Assembly: GCF_021390595.1 (NCBI RefSeq)
Contig: NZ_JAJEJR010000003.1
Location: forward strand, 434,001-498,000
Direction of reading: 5' to 3'
From: Paraburkholderia sp. HP33-1
GTDB taxonomy: Bacteria > Pseudomonadota > Gammaproteobacteria > Burkholderiales > Burkholderiaceae
Length of the DNA: 64,000 nt
Every line of letters begins with the position of its first letter. Position 1 is the first letter of the stretch. Under the pieces are notes generated by a model. That model searched no databases and was not told where the DNA came from. It saw only the letters and a program-made list of their open reading frames with translations. Shown here one piece after another: positions 17,893 through 26,042 of this stretch. The translations under genes and the position numbers were made by a program.

Positions 17893-19368
17893 ATGTCAGA
17901 AATCACCAACGCGACGTTGCTGGGCGACCAACGCTGGGCGGACAAAGTATTCAACGGAAGCTGGGTGGCGGCCGCGGGAGGAACCGTCGAGGTGACAGAG
18001 CCGGCTACCGGCGAGCGCCTGTCGCGGGTTGGTCTCGCCGTGGAGTCCGACGTGCGCGCAGCTACCGCTGCGGCGGCACTTGCACAACGAGCTTGGGCCG
18101 CCGTGCCACCGCGCGAACGTGCCGCAGTGTTTCTGCGCGCCGCGGCCCTTTTTCAGCAGCATTTTGATGAACTGGCGCTGTGCGTCACCCGGGAAACCGG
18201 CGGCATCCTGCCCAAGGGGCAACACGAAGTGCGCGAGGCCATCACGCTCTGTCATCTGGCCGCCAACATGCCGCTTCAGGCGCAGGGCCAAGTGCTGCCG
18301 AGCGTACCCGGTCGTGTGAGCATCGCGCGACGTGTTCCGCACGGCGTGATTGGTGTGATCTCGCCATTCAACTTTCCGCTGGTGCTCAGCCTGCGCAACA
18401 TTGCGCCCGCATTGGCCGTGGGCAACGCGGTCGTGGTCAAGCCCGATGTGCGTACGCCCGTGAGTGGCGGCATCCTGATCGCCCGCGTGTTCGAGGAAGC
18501 CGGATTGCCTTCCGGCCTGCTTCATGTGCTGCCAGGCGGTGCTGACGCCGGCGAAGCGCTGATAGTCGATCAACGAGTACCGATGATCTGTTTCACCGGC
18601 TCGCCCGGGGTGGGGCGGCGCATTGGCGAGTTGGCCGGCAAGCACCTGAAGAAGGTTTCCCTCGAACTGGGTGGTGCCAACTCTCTGATCATCCTTGACG
18701 ACGCGGACCCCGATCTCGCCGCCAGCAACGCCGCCTGGGGCGGTTACCTGCATCAAGGTCAGATCTGCATGGCGTCCAACCGCATTCTGGTGCATGAGCG
18801 CATTGCCGCGGCGATTACCGAGCGGCTGGTCGCCAAGGCGCGCAACCTGCCGGTAGGCGACGGCGCGAGCGGCCAGGTAGCTCTTGGTCCAATCATCGAC
18901 GAGAAGCAGTTGCAGCGGGTACACGCCATCGTGCAGGACAGCGTCAAGGCAGGGGCGAAGCTGGAGGCCGGTGGAACCTACAAGGGCCTCTTCTATCAGC
19001 CGACCGTGCTATCAGGCGTGCGGCCGGGCATGCCCGTATTCGACGACGAGACCTTCGGCCCTGTGCTGAATCTGATCACTTTCAAAGATGACGACGAAGC
19101 GGTGGCTTTGGCGAACAATTCGCAAGGCGGGCTGGCTGCAGGCGTCATTTCGAAATCTGTGGGCCGCGCCATGGCCATCGGCGAGCGCCTACGCGCCGGA
19201 ATGGTTCACATCAATGACCAGACCGTGAACGACGAGTGCGTAAACCCGTTCGGCGGACCCGGTATCGCCGGCAACGGTACCAGCGTGGGTGGGCCTGCCG
19301 ATTGGGAAGAGTACACCCAGTGGCAGTGGCTCACGATCAAGGACACGCCGCCGGCTTATCCCTTCTGA
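17893..19368 (+). CDS. aryl-aldehyde (vanillin/benzaldehyde) dehydrogenase
   Basis: NAD(P)-dependent aldehyde dehydrogenase of 491 residues. Landmarks are VISPFNFPLVLSLRN, FTGSPGVGRRIG in the Rossmann region, the general base E258 in LELGGANS and the nucleophile C292 in GQICMASNR. It belongs with benzaldehyde/vanillin dehydrogenases by these motifs and by length. It begins 18 bases after the dioxygenase gene with ribosome site aaaggaa, so vanillin produced upstream would be oxidised to vanillate for VanAB. Other aromatic aldehydes, including coniferyl aldehyde, are possible substrates. Confidence 0.9.
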   Translation: MSEITNATLLGDQRWADKVFNGSWVAAAGGTVEVTEPATGERLSRVGLAVESDVRAATAAAALAQRAWAAVPPRERAAVFLRAAALFQQHFDELALCVTRETGGILPKGQHEVREAITLCHLAANMPLQAQGQVLPSVPGRVSIARRVPHGVIGVISPFNFPLVLSLRNIAPALAVGNAVVVKPDVRTPVSGGILIARVFEEAGLPSGLLHVLPGGADAGEALIVDQRVPMICFTGSPGVGRRIGELAGKHLKKVSLELGGANSLIILDDADPDLAASNAAWGGYLHQGQICMASNRILVHERIAAAITERLVAKARNLPVGDGASGQVALGPIIDEKQLQRVHAIVQDSVKAGAKLEAGGTYKGLFYQPTVLSGVRPGMPVFDDETFGPVLNLITFKDDDEAVALANNSQGGLAAGVISKSVGRAMAIGERLRAGMVHINDQTVNDECVNPFGGPGIAGNGTSVGGPADWEEYTQWQWLTIKDTPPAYPF

Positions 19369-19429
19369 TCTTACCCACGCGCGGAACGGGCCCCACGCTC
19401 ACTGGTGCAACGCTCTACCGGGAACAACA

Positions 19430-19882
19430 ATGAATCGTCGAAGTTTTCTCTCTTTAGGAGTGCGATCTACACCTGGCGTCGCGCTGGCGGCGCTCGGGTT
19501 CGCGCACGCCAGCCCCAGGTTGACCGCGGTACCGTCGCGACCCGCCGCCATATTCGTTTACGACAAACGCTGCGGGGACGCGGCCGCGCAGGCCCTGAGA
19601 GAGCAGGTGAAGCAGGGTGGCGCTCTGTGTCCCATCGATGGCGACGTAACCCGCGCGTGGTTCGACGTACTGCGCCCGCGCATCGCGAACGGCGACGCGC
19701 GGCTTGTCGGAGTCACACGTGGAGACGCGATGTTTTGCCTGCGCACGTTGGCCGCCGACATGGGCTGGAAAGTCGAAGGCTGCCACGAGATCGGAGGCTA
19801 CAACGAGGAGCCAACGCCCAGCGTCGCCGGCTGGTCGAGCCGAACCTACGCCTGGACTCTCGTGCCGCGTTCGGCCACTTGA
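19430..19882 (+). CDS. Tat-exported small protein of unknown function
   Basis: From the ATG at 19430 the protein is 150 residues. The N-terminus MNRRSFLSLG is a twin-arginine signal followed by a hydrophobic stretch ending near FAHA, so the mature part should be periplasmic. It contains YDKRCGDAAAQALRE, ARLVGVTRGDAMFCLRTLA and a late CHEIGG; three cysteines remain after cleavage. It lies 20 bases before the flavoprotein gene, between the aldehyde dehydrogenase and the hydroxylase, which suggests a role in maturation or electron transfer of the periplasmic hydroxylase. No family was recognised; an upstream in-frame extension was judged unlikely. Confidence 0.7.
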   Translation: MNRRSFLSLGVRSTPGVALAALGFAHASPRLTAVPSRPAAIFVYDKRCGDAAAQALREQVKQGGALCPIDGDVTRAWFDVLRPRIANGDARLVGVTRGDAMFCLRTLAADMGWKVEGCHEIGGYNEEPTPSVAGWSSRTYAWTLVPRSAT

Positions 19883-19901
19883 AACTATCTTGGAAATACA
19901 A

Positions 19902-21542
19902 ATGATTCCGCCAGGAACTACAGCTGAAAAGTTTGACAAAGCGCTCAAGCGATTTCGCGAGGCCGTTGGGAGCGAATGGGTACTCACCAGCGCAGAAGAT
20001 CTCGAAACCTATCGCGATTCGTATTCACCGCTCTGGGACGACCCGCAGGAGCGTCGGGCCGCGGCCGCCGTGGCCCCGGCTACAGTCGAAGAAGTTCAGA
20101 AGATCGTGCGGATCGCCAACGAGTTGCGCGTCGCGCTATATCCGATCTCTACCGGCAAGAACCTCGGCTACGGGGGATCGGCTCCCAACCTCTCAGGCAG
20201 CGTGGTCGTCGATCTCAAGCGCATGAACCGCATCCTGGAGGTCGATGCGACACGCTGCTCGGCCCTCGTCGAGCCGGGGGTGTCGTATTTCGATCTGTAT
20301 CACCATATCCAGGAGCATAAACTGCCGCTCTGGATCGATTGCCCGGAGCCAGGCTGGGGCAGCGTAATGGGCAATGCGCTGGATCGTGGCGTCGGTTACA
20401 CGAGCCAGAACTATCGGGACCATTTCGGTGCGCACTGCGGCATGGAAGTCGTGCTCCCCAATGGCGAACTGATGCGCACGGGCATGGGCGCGCTGCCTGG
20501 TGCCACGACATGGCAGGACTACCGCTATGGTTTTGGGCCCTACGTCGACGGACTTTTTTCTCAGGGCAACTTCGGCATCGTGACGAAAATGGGCATCCAC
20601 ATGATGCCGGCGCCGGAAACGATGGTTGCGGGCTATGTGGAAGTCACCCGATACGAAGATATCGTGCCCCTGATCGCCGTACTCAACCGTCTGGAAGCGT
20701 CCGGCCTATGCGATGGCATGCCTCAGTTGGCGAGCCCTGCACTGGGTGGCCTGATGGCGCCGCCCGATCCGGAAATCACAAGAGTTCTGGGTACTCCCGG
20801 AGGGGCCCGACCAGCCGATCTGGAGCGCATCGCCAAGGGCAAGCCGTATTGGAACCTACGCGTTCGTGCGTATGGCCCGGTGGACATTGCGAAGGGCAAG
20901 TGGGAATACGCCAAGAGCGAATTCCGGAAGGCCATCCCCGATTGCCGATTCTTCGGCGAGACGATGCACCAAGTTCCGCTGACGCGGGACCAGGAGGATG
21001 CACTTGCGGTGACTGAGCTCGACCACGAGCGCAAGGTCAACTTCGGCATCCCCAACCTGGAGATTTTCGCTGTGGGGGCCCGTTCACCCGCGTTTCCGCA
21101 GCCAGCGGACGGCCATCTCTGGTTTTCGCCAGTGATTCCGCGCTCCGGAGAAGGGGTAATGCGCGCGCAAAACGTGTTCTGCAAAGCGATTTCGGACATG
21201 GGCGTCTACATCGGCTTCAACGCGCCGATGCCACTCGCCTATGCCCCGCATCTGTTCTTCATGATCTTCCCGGTTTACCTGTTCAAATCCGATAAGGCCG
21301 CGAACAAGAAGGGGCTAGAGCTCTTGAGGCATCTCGTCGACGTCGGCGCGGCCAATGGTTGGGGCGAATATCGCGCCCACCCCGTGCTGCAGGACTACAT
21401 CATGGATAGCTATAGCTTCAATGATCACTCGCTGCGGCGGTTTTGCGAAGCGCTCAAAGATGCGGTGGATCCGAACGGAATTCTCGCGGCAGGCCGATAT
21501 GGGATCTGGCCGAAGCAATTACGCAACGCAAGGAGCGCATGA
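19902..21542 (+). CDS. eugenol hydroxylase / p-cresol methylhydroxylase-like flavoprotein subunit
   Basis: From the ATG at 19902 the protein is 546 residues; the long upstream open frame overlaps the Tat-protein gene and is not used. The N-terminal FAD-binding PCMH-type fold includes ALYPISTGKNLGYGGSAPN and VMGNALDRGVGYTSQNY. The C-terminal cap contains HLWFSPVIPRS, GWGEYRAHPVLQD and DPNGILAAGRYGIWPK. It converts 4-alkylphenols through a quinone methide; with a dedicated cytochrome and isoeugenol/vanillin genes alongside, eugenol to coniferyl alcohol is the most likely reaction. It is a paralogue of the gene at the left edge. The covalent FAD residue was not assigned. Confidence 0.88.
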   Translation: MIPPGTTAEKFDKALKRFREAVGSEWVLTSAEDLETYRDSYSPLWDDPQERRAAAAVAPATVEEVQKIVRIANELRVALYPISTGKNLGYGGSAPNLSGSVVVDLKRMNRILEVDATRCSALVEPGVSYFDLYHHIQEHKLPLWIDCPEPGWGSVMGNALDRGVGYTSQNYRDHFGAHCGMEVVLPNGELMRTGMGALPGATTWQDYRYGFGPYVDGLFSQGNFGIVTKMGIHMMPAPETMVAGYVEVTRYEDIVPLIAVLNRLEASGLCDGMPQLASPALGGLMAPPDPEITRVLGTPGGARPADLERIAKGKPYWNLRVRAYGPVDIAKGKWEYAKSEFRKAIPDCRFFGETMHQVPLTRDQEDALAVTELDHERKVNFGIPNLEIFAVGARSPAFPQPADGHLWFSPVIPRSGEGVMRAQNVFCKAISDMGVYIGFNAPMPLAYAPHLFFMIFPVYLFKSDKAANKKGLELLRHLVDVGAANGWGEYRAHPVLQDYIMDSYSFNDHSLRRFCEALKDAVDPNGILAAGRYGIWPKQLRNARSA

Positions 21543-21931
21543 TGACAGCTCACACTCGTAGGAAAGCCGCACTACCGGCGGCGTGGTTGGTTGGTATTGT
21601 AGTCGCTGGAAATGCGCACACGGCCGCCGCGGTAGAACCGGCTGCGGCCATCGCGCGAGGCCACGCGGTATTCGCACATTCGTGTGCCTCATGCCACGGG
21701 GCAGGACCGAATATGCCGGGGACCATGGCGCTGCATTTCAAATACAACGATACGGTGTCCCCGTTGCTCGAACAGCGGGGCAACCTTACGCCAGATCTTT
21801 TGCGGGTCTTCGTCCGCCGCGGCGTATCAATGATGCCTTCCTTCCGCAAGACGGAACTCAGCGATTCCGACATCGAAGCGCTCGCAGCTTATCTGAATGA
21901 CAGTGCAGCCAAGCTTCAGCAGACCCGATAG
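21539..21931 (+). CDS. cytochrome c subunit of the eugenol hydroxylase-like enzyme
   Basis: Protein of 130 residues with signal peptide (hydrophobic 12-30, cleavage near AAAV) and a single haem motif C49-A-S-C52-H53. The Met ligand region is GVSMMPSFRKTE. It starts with ATGATG overlapping the flavoprotein stop, the same coupling as in the first pair. Electrons probably pass from FAD to this haem and then to a soluble carrier, for which the HiPIP gene 60 bases downstream is a candidate. Confidence 0.9.
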   Translation: MMTAHTRRKAALPAAWLVGIVVAGNAHTAAAVEPAAAIARGHAVFAHSCASCHGAGPNMPGTMALHFKYNDTVSPLLEQRGNLTPDLLRVFVRRGVSMMPSFRKTELSDSDIEALAAYLNDSAAKLQQTR

Positions 21932-21991
21932 AACTCGGGCCTGCACAGACCTATTTGCAAGAAAGCATCACCTACAAAACGATCAATCTTC

Positions 21992-22309
21992 ATGGAATCA
22001 TCCCGTCGAACCTTTATCTTCACGAGCCTTGGTGCAGCATCGGCACTTCTGATTTCGCGCCCGGCGTTTTCGTCAGGCGCAGCGGCCAGGCTTGCGGAAA
22101 CCGATCCCACTGCTCAAACGATGCACTATGTGGCGGATGCCACCACGGTCGACAAGAGCAGGAACCCGAATTATGTCGCCGGGCAGGACTGCAGAAATTG
22201 CAGACTCTACGGCGGCAAGGCAACTGACGCATGGGCCCCCTGTCCGGTTTTCGGTGCGAAGCAGGTTGCTGGCAGAGGTTGGTGTAGCGTGTACAACAAA
22301 AAAACCTGA
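21992..22309 (+). CDS. high-potential iron-sulfur protein (HiPIP), Tat-exported
   Basis: Protein of 105 residues. The Tat signal SSRRTFIFTSLG is followed by a mature domain with the four cluster ligands C67, C70, C84 and C98 (DCRNCRLY, APCPVFG, GRGWCSVY), the diagnostic HiPIP spacing for a [4Fe-4S]3+/2+ cluster. HiPIPs carry single electrons in the periplasm, mostly to terminal oxidases or photosynthetic reaction centres. Placed after a flavocytochrome hydroxylase, it probably drains the electrons from 4-alkylphenol oxidation. A decayed second copy lies at 25324-25458. Confidence 0.9.
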   Translation: MESSRRTFIFTSLGAASALLISRPAFSSGAAARLAETDPTAQTMHYVADATTVDKSRNPNYVAGQDCRNCRLYGGKATDAWAPCPVFGAKQVAGRGWCSVYNKKT

Positions 22310-22330
22310 TTGACGCCGAAACGATGTTGT

Positions 22331-22358
22331 CACCTCGTCGGATAGACACGGCGAGGTG
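22331..22358 (+). terminator. intergenic hairpin between the HiPIP and porin genes
   Basis: CACCTCG (22331-22337) and CGAGGTG (22352-22358) form a 7-base stem with a 14-base loop. There is no T-run, so it may act as a weak terminator or RNA-stability element separating the cluster from the porin. Confidence 0.35.
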
Positions 22359-22405
22359 AACTGGCTCTTGGCACAAAATTACCAGAACAACGATTGGAGA
22401 CATGA

Positions 22406-23497
22406 ATGCGTAAGACCTCTCTCGCAATAGCTTTGGGAACACTCATCAGCGTCGACGCCACAGCACAAAGCAGCGTCACGATGTACGGAATGATTGATTC
22501 CGGCATTTCTTATGTATCGAACCAGGGTGGACATTCCGTCCTGAAGTTCGACGACGGCGTTTACACACCGAACATTTTTGGTCTGGAAGGAAAAGAAGAT
22601 CTTGGCGGTGGCCTTAAGGCAGTTTTCAAGCTCGAGAACCAGTTTCAGCTAGGTACCGGATCGATTCTTCAGCCGGGTCTGTTCGGTCGGCAGGCATACG
22701 TGGGACTAGAGAGCGTCAAGCTCGGAACCTTGATGCTCGGTAACGTCTACGAATTCATGTTTACCTCGTTGACCCAAGCCGGAAACGCTCCAGGGGTGCT
22801 TTCAGGTGGTCTCTATAACTTTGCGTCAGGTCCCTTCCAGAAACTCGCAATTCCTCAGAATCCGACGGGCTACTTTGACTGGAGCCGAACCACGGGTCTT
22901 CCACTCTCGAACTCGATCCGCTATCAGTCCCCTGTCATTGCAGGTCTGCAGGTTGGCGCACTTTACGCACCGGGTGGCATGCCTGGAAATTTCTCGGGAA
23001 ACTCTGCAGTCAGTTTCGGCCTCAACTACACAGCGGGCCCGTTCGGGCTAGGTGCGGCCTATACCGACAAGAAATATCCGAGCCTCACTGGAGGTGAACC
23101 GTTCACGACGATCACGAACTGGGGTGTTGGCGCGCACTACGCATTCGGTCCGCTGTTCACGGCAGCCGACCTCGTTACCGTGCGAAACAGCCTGAACGGC
23201 ACTGCGGCCTATGCTGCGCAAATCGGTGCATCCTTGCACATGTCGCCAGAGATGGCCGTTGGTGTCAGTTATATGTACATGAAGGGCAACGCAGCGCTTG
23301 GCAATGATCACGCTAACCAGATCGGTTCGTCCCTCAGCTACGACCTTTCCAAGCGCACGGGGGTTTACGTCGCGGGCGTCTATCAACGCGCGAACTCCGG
23401 CGCTAACGCCAATATCAACGGGATCCTGGACCCGATGGGAGCATCTACCACGCCGACGCAATTTATCGCTCGCGTGGGCATACGCACCACGTTCTAG
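22406..23497 (+). CDS. Gram-negative trimeric porin (Burkholderia type)
   Basis: Outer-membrane beta-barrel of 363 residues. The signal peptide ends near DATAQS; SSVTMYGMIDSGISYVSNQG is the typical first strand of Burkholderiales OmpC-like porins, GLEGKEDLGGGLKAVFKLEN a conserved block, and RVGIRTTF the C-terminal strand ending in Phe. It probably admits aromatic substrates of the adjacent pathway. The signal peptide is a little short but complete. Confidence 0.93.
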   Translation: MRKTSLAIALGTLISVDATAQSSVTMYGMIDSGISYVSNQGGHSVLKFDDGVYTPNIFGLEGKEDLGGGLKAVFKLENQFQLGTGSILQPGLFGRQAYVGLESVKLGTLMLGNVYEFMFTSLTQAGNAPGVLSGGLYNFASGPFQKLAIPQNPTGYFDWSRTTGLPLSNSIRYQSPVIAGLQVGALYAPGGMPGNFSGNSAVSFGLNYTAGPFGLGAAYTDKKYPSLTGGEPFTTITNWGVGAHYAFGPLFTAADLVTVRNSLNGTAAYAAQIGASLHMSPEMAVGVSYMYMKGNAALGNDHANQIGSSLSYDLSKRTGVYVAGVYQRANSGANANINGILDPMGASTTPTQFIARVGIRTTF

Positions 23498-23532
23498 AGC
23501 AATCTACCCGCCCGAAGATGCGCGAATCAGCC

Positions 23533-23548
23533 CGCCCGCCGGCGGGCG
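23533..23548. terminator. GC palindrome after the porin gene
   Basis: CGCCCGCCGGCGGGCG is a perfect 16-base palindrome 36 bases after the porin stop. It lacks a T-run and leaves little room for a loop, so termination is only a possibility; it might equally be a protein-binding site. Confidence 0.3.
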
Positions 23549-23740
23549 TTGTCGCCTGTGCCGCGCCGATTGGTAGCACTTTGGCTACGTCCTAAGTCGG
23601 ATTCACGCAGGCGCCGGACGCTGAAGCAGGCTTTTTCAGGTTCTCCTCCACAAACCGGCTTTACTGGTTCCATCTGACCTTCGACGGTGCAGCCAGCGTG
23701 GCAGCGTTGAAATGAATAATCAGGAATGGAGGGCTGTTGC

Positions 23741-25300
23741 ATGAACGGATCCACTTTCAGTCTGAAGCAACGCCTCATAACTGCGTGGTGCTCTCTCGGG
23801 CTGCTCTCAATTTTCGTTGCGATTCTTGGAATCAGGGGCCTTGCAGATGCAAACATGCGGGCGCAACGTAGTTACGAGCTCATCACGCGCCCGGGACAAT
23901 ACATCGAAAACTCGTTCATCATGACGCTGGGCCAAAGCGTTCAGTTGATGGAAGTGCTGGGTTCGACGGATGAAGCGGCCAGGCAGCAGCGCCTTCAAAT
24001 CATTCAGGAATTGCGAAAGGGTAGCGATGAACAGTTCGACCGGTTCCAGCGCGGCGAAAAGGCGGACGCTATCAAGTCGATCGCGGAAAATCTCGTGATG
24101 GAACGCCAGCGGTTTGTCACCGCCCTCTCGAAAGTAGAGCGCTTGATCCGCGCAGGAAAAGCTCAGGATGCAATCGCAACGGAAGCGGACGAGGCTCGCC
24201 CCGCCGGTGTGGCGCTGTTCCAGGACGTGGTAAGACTCGGCGGCGTACTGGATGTTGAAGCGAGAGCCGTTCACGATCGCGATGTGGTCGCCTATCGACA
24301 CATCCTGACCCTGATGATCGCGCTGCTGGTTACGGGCGGGCTGGTGGTAGGCGGGTACGCGTGGATGCAACTTCGAACGATTCGCCGCAGCGTCAGCGGA
24401 ATACAAACGACGCTCCATAAGGCGTACCAGACACTCGATCTGACGCACCGCGCGCCAGTCGAACGCCTGGACGAACTTGGCCAGACGGCCAATGCGTTCA
24501 ACCAGTTGATGGCGCGGGTGTCGGCGGTGCTGTGCGCTGTGCGCAACTCGGCGGAATCCGTCACTATCGCGTCGATGGAAATTGCGTCAGGCAATGCGGA
24601 TTTATCCGCACGCACAGAAACGCAGGCAGCATCTCTGGAAGAAACGGCGGCGAGCATACAGGAACTGACAGGTATTGCCCGGCGAAACACGGAGAATGCC
24701 AAACGTGCAGCGGGACTGGCCGTTGACGCTTCAGAGACTGCGGGCCGCGGCAACGCGGTTGTTGCGCAGGTCGTCGGTGTGATGCGGCAAGTCAGCGAAG
24801 GCTCGGCAAAAATTGCCGAGATTACGGGGATGATTGAAAGCGTTGCCTTCCAGACGAATATCCTTGCACTGAATGCAGCCGTCGAGGCGGCGCGGGCCGG
24901 CCAGCAGGGTCGCGGGTTTGCAGTGGTGGCGACCGAGGTACGTGCACTTGCTCAGCGTGCCGCAATGGCGGCGAAAGAAATCAAGGAGCTGATCGATGCT
25001 GCAGTATCCGTGTCAGCCCAAGGGCATGAATTGGCTAATCGGACTGGCACCGCAATGACCGATATCATTGGCGCAGTCACGAGCGTGACGGACATCATGG
25101 CGGAGATCGCATCGGCATCGGACGAGCAGAACAGAAGCATCATGCAGGTTGGACAGGCCGTGACTCAGATGGATGAGGTGACCCAACAGAAGGCTGCGCT
25201 GGTTGAACAGACTGCTGCTGCGGCCCGGTCGATGGAGGAACAGGCGGGCAGACTTAAGAACTCTATCAATGAATTCACGCTGGAAACTGCTAGCCGATGA
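23741..25300 (+). CDS. methyl-accepting chemotaxis protein
   Basis: Chemoreceptor of 519 residues starting at the ATG preceded by ggagg. Membrane segment 1 is at about residues 11-31 and segment 2 at about 186-208; the periplasmic part is helical (4HB/TarH-like). The signalling hairpin [20 protein letters not shown] lies at about 367-386. No CheR pentapeptide is present at the end (TLETASR). It is the second receptor bordering a phenol side-chain hydroxylase cluster, so taxis to phenylpropanoids is plausible. Confidence 0.93.
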   Translation: MNGSTFSLKQRLITAWCSLGLLSIFVAILGIRGLADANMRAQRSYELITRPGQYIENSFIMTLGQSVQLMEVLGSTDEAARQQRLQIIQELRKGSDEQFDRFQRGEKADAIKSIAENLVMERQRFVTALSKVERLIRAGKAQDAIATEADEARPAGVALFQDVVRLGGVLDVEARAVHDRDVVAYRHILTLMIALLVTGGLVVGGYAWMQLRTIRRSVSGIQTTLHKAYQTLDLTHRAPVERLDELGQTANAFNQLMARVSAVLCAVRNSAESVTIASMEIASGNADLSARTETQAASLEETAASIQELTGIARRNTENAKRAAGLAVDASETAGRGNAVVAQVVGVMRQVSEGSAKIAEITGMIESVAFQTNILALNAAVEAARAGQQGRGFAVVATEVRALAQRAAMAAKEIKELIDAAVSVSAQGHELANRTGTAMTDIIGAVTSVTDIMAEIASASDEQNRSIMQVGQAVTQMDEVTQQKAALVEQTAAAARSMEEQAGRLKNSINEFTLETASR

Positions 25301-25323
25301 CAGCCCAGCTACCGCGAAGCATA

Positions 25324-25458
25324 AGAGGGAGACGCTCGCACTGGGGACTTCATCAGTGCAGCCTCTACATTGCAAGGGCAAGTGATCCATCGGCTGCCTG
25401 TCCGGTATCCGGTGGAAAGTAAACTGCTGGTAGAAGTTGGTGTAGCGCGCAAAACAAG
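25324..25458 (+). pseudogene. decayed HiPIP copy
   Basis: In one frame the DNA reads QCSLYIARASDPSAACPVSG, then GK, a stop at 25420-25422, and TAGRSWCSAQNK. This aligns with the C-terminal half of the intact HiPIP (NCRLYGGKATDAWAPCPVFG, then VAGRGWCSVYNKK) including three of the four cluster cysteines. The N-terminal half and the Tat signal are not recognisable. The chemoreceptor lies between it and the intact gene. Confidence 0.75.
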
Positions 25459-25565
25459 AATGCTCAACTGTGCAGCACGCTGTTCATCAGCTCGTCAACT
25501 CACCCCAACGAGCTGATCCGGCCAACGAGTAGACGAGGTCGCGCTGTTTCACAAGAGGGCGATCA

Positions 25566-25877
25566 ATGGATTGGAGATTATTCGTGAACAAGAGAGCCAC
25601 ATTCCCGCAAACTTGGACGCCTACGCACGAGCGTGATTGTTCTTTGCAAATGCTCGAACGTCCTGAAAATATGAAGAGCCAGCGACGCGTAGCGAGCGCC
25701 GCGGCGAATGCTGAGGACGCGGCACTATGGCGCTGGTTTTCGGAATTGATGGAGGACAGGCGGATCCGATGGCTACACGCCGACGACTCCTGGCTGGTCA
25801 CGGTCGACCATAAACATGTCGCAACCAGTCGAAGCTTTGACGATGCGATTCGCACCGCGCAGTACGAGTCGACGTGA
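25566..25877 (+). CDS. small hypothetical protein
   Basis: A 103-residue frame with a C-terminal part of plausible globular composition (WRWFSELMEDRRIRWLHADD and SWLVTVDHKHVATSRSFDDA). It resembles in style the small soluble proteins that Burkholderia genomes carry in accessory regions, but no family was recognised. There is no strong ribosome site. Confidence 0.4.
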   Translation: MDWRLFVNKRATFPQTWTPTHERDCSLQMLERPENMKSQRRVASAAANAEDAALWRWFSELMEDRRIRWLHADDSWLVTVDHKHVATSRSFDDAIRTAQYEST

Positions 25878-26042
25878 GGTGCTCTTCAGCACGGAGTACG
25901 CTGTTCTCGGGAAGTGCCCCGTGCTCGGGCTTCGACACAGGCCACTGACGCGCAAACTGGCCGTTCGGTGCCAGTTCGCGGTCATCCATAAAAGACTTTT
26001 TCAGAGTTGGAATCGCGGGCTATCTGCTGATTCCGACCGACC

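Noticed and set aside
16960..18924. Long minus-strand frames opposite the dioxygenase and aldehyde dehydrogenase genes
   Set aside because: Histidine- and arginine-rich composition without domains; the plus-strand genes carry all catalytic residues.
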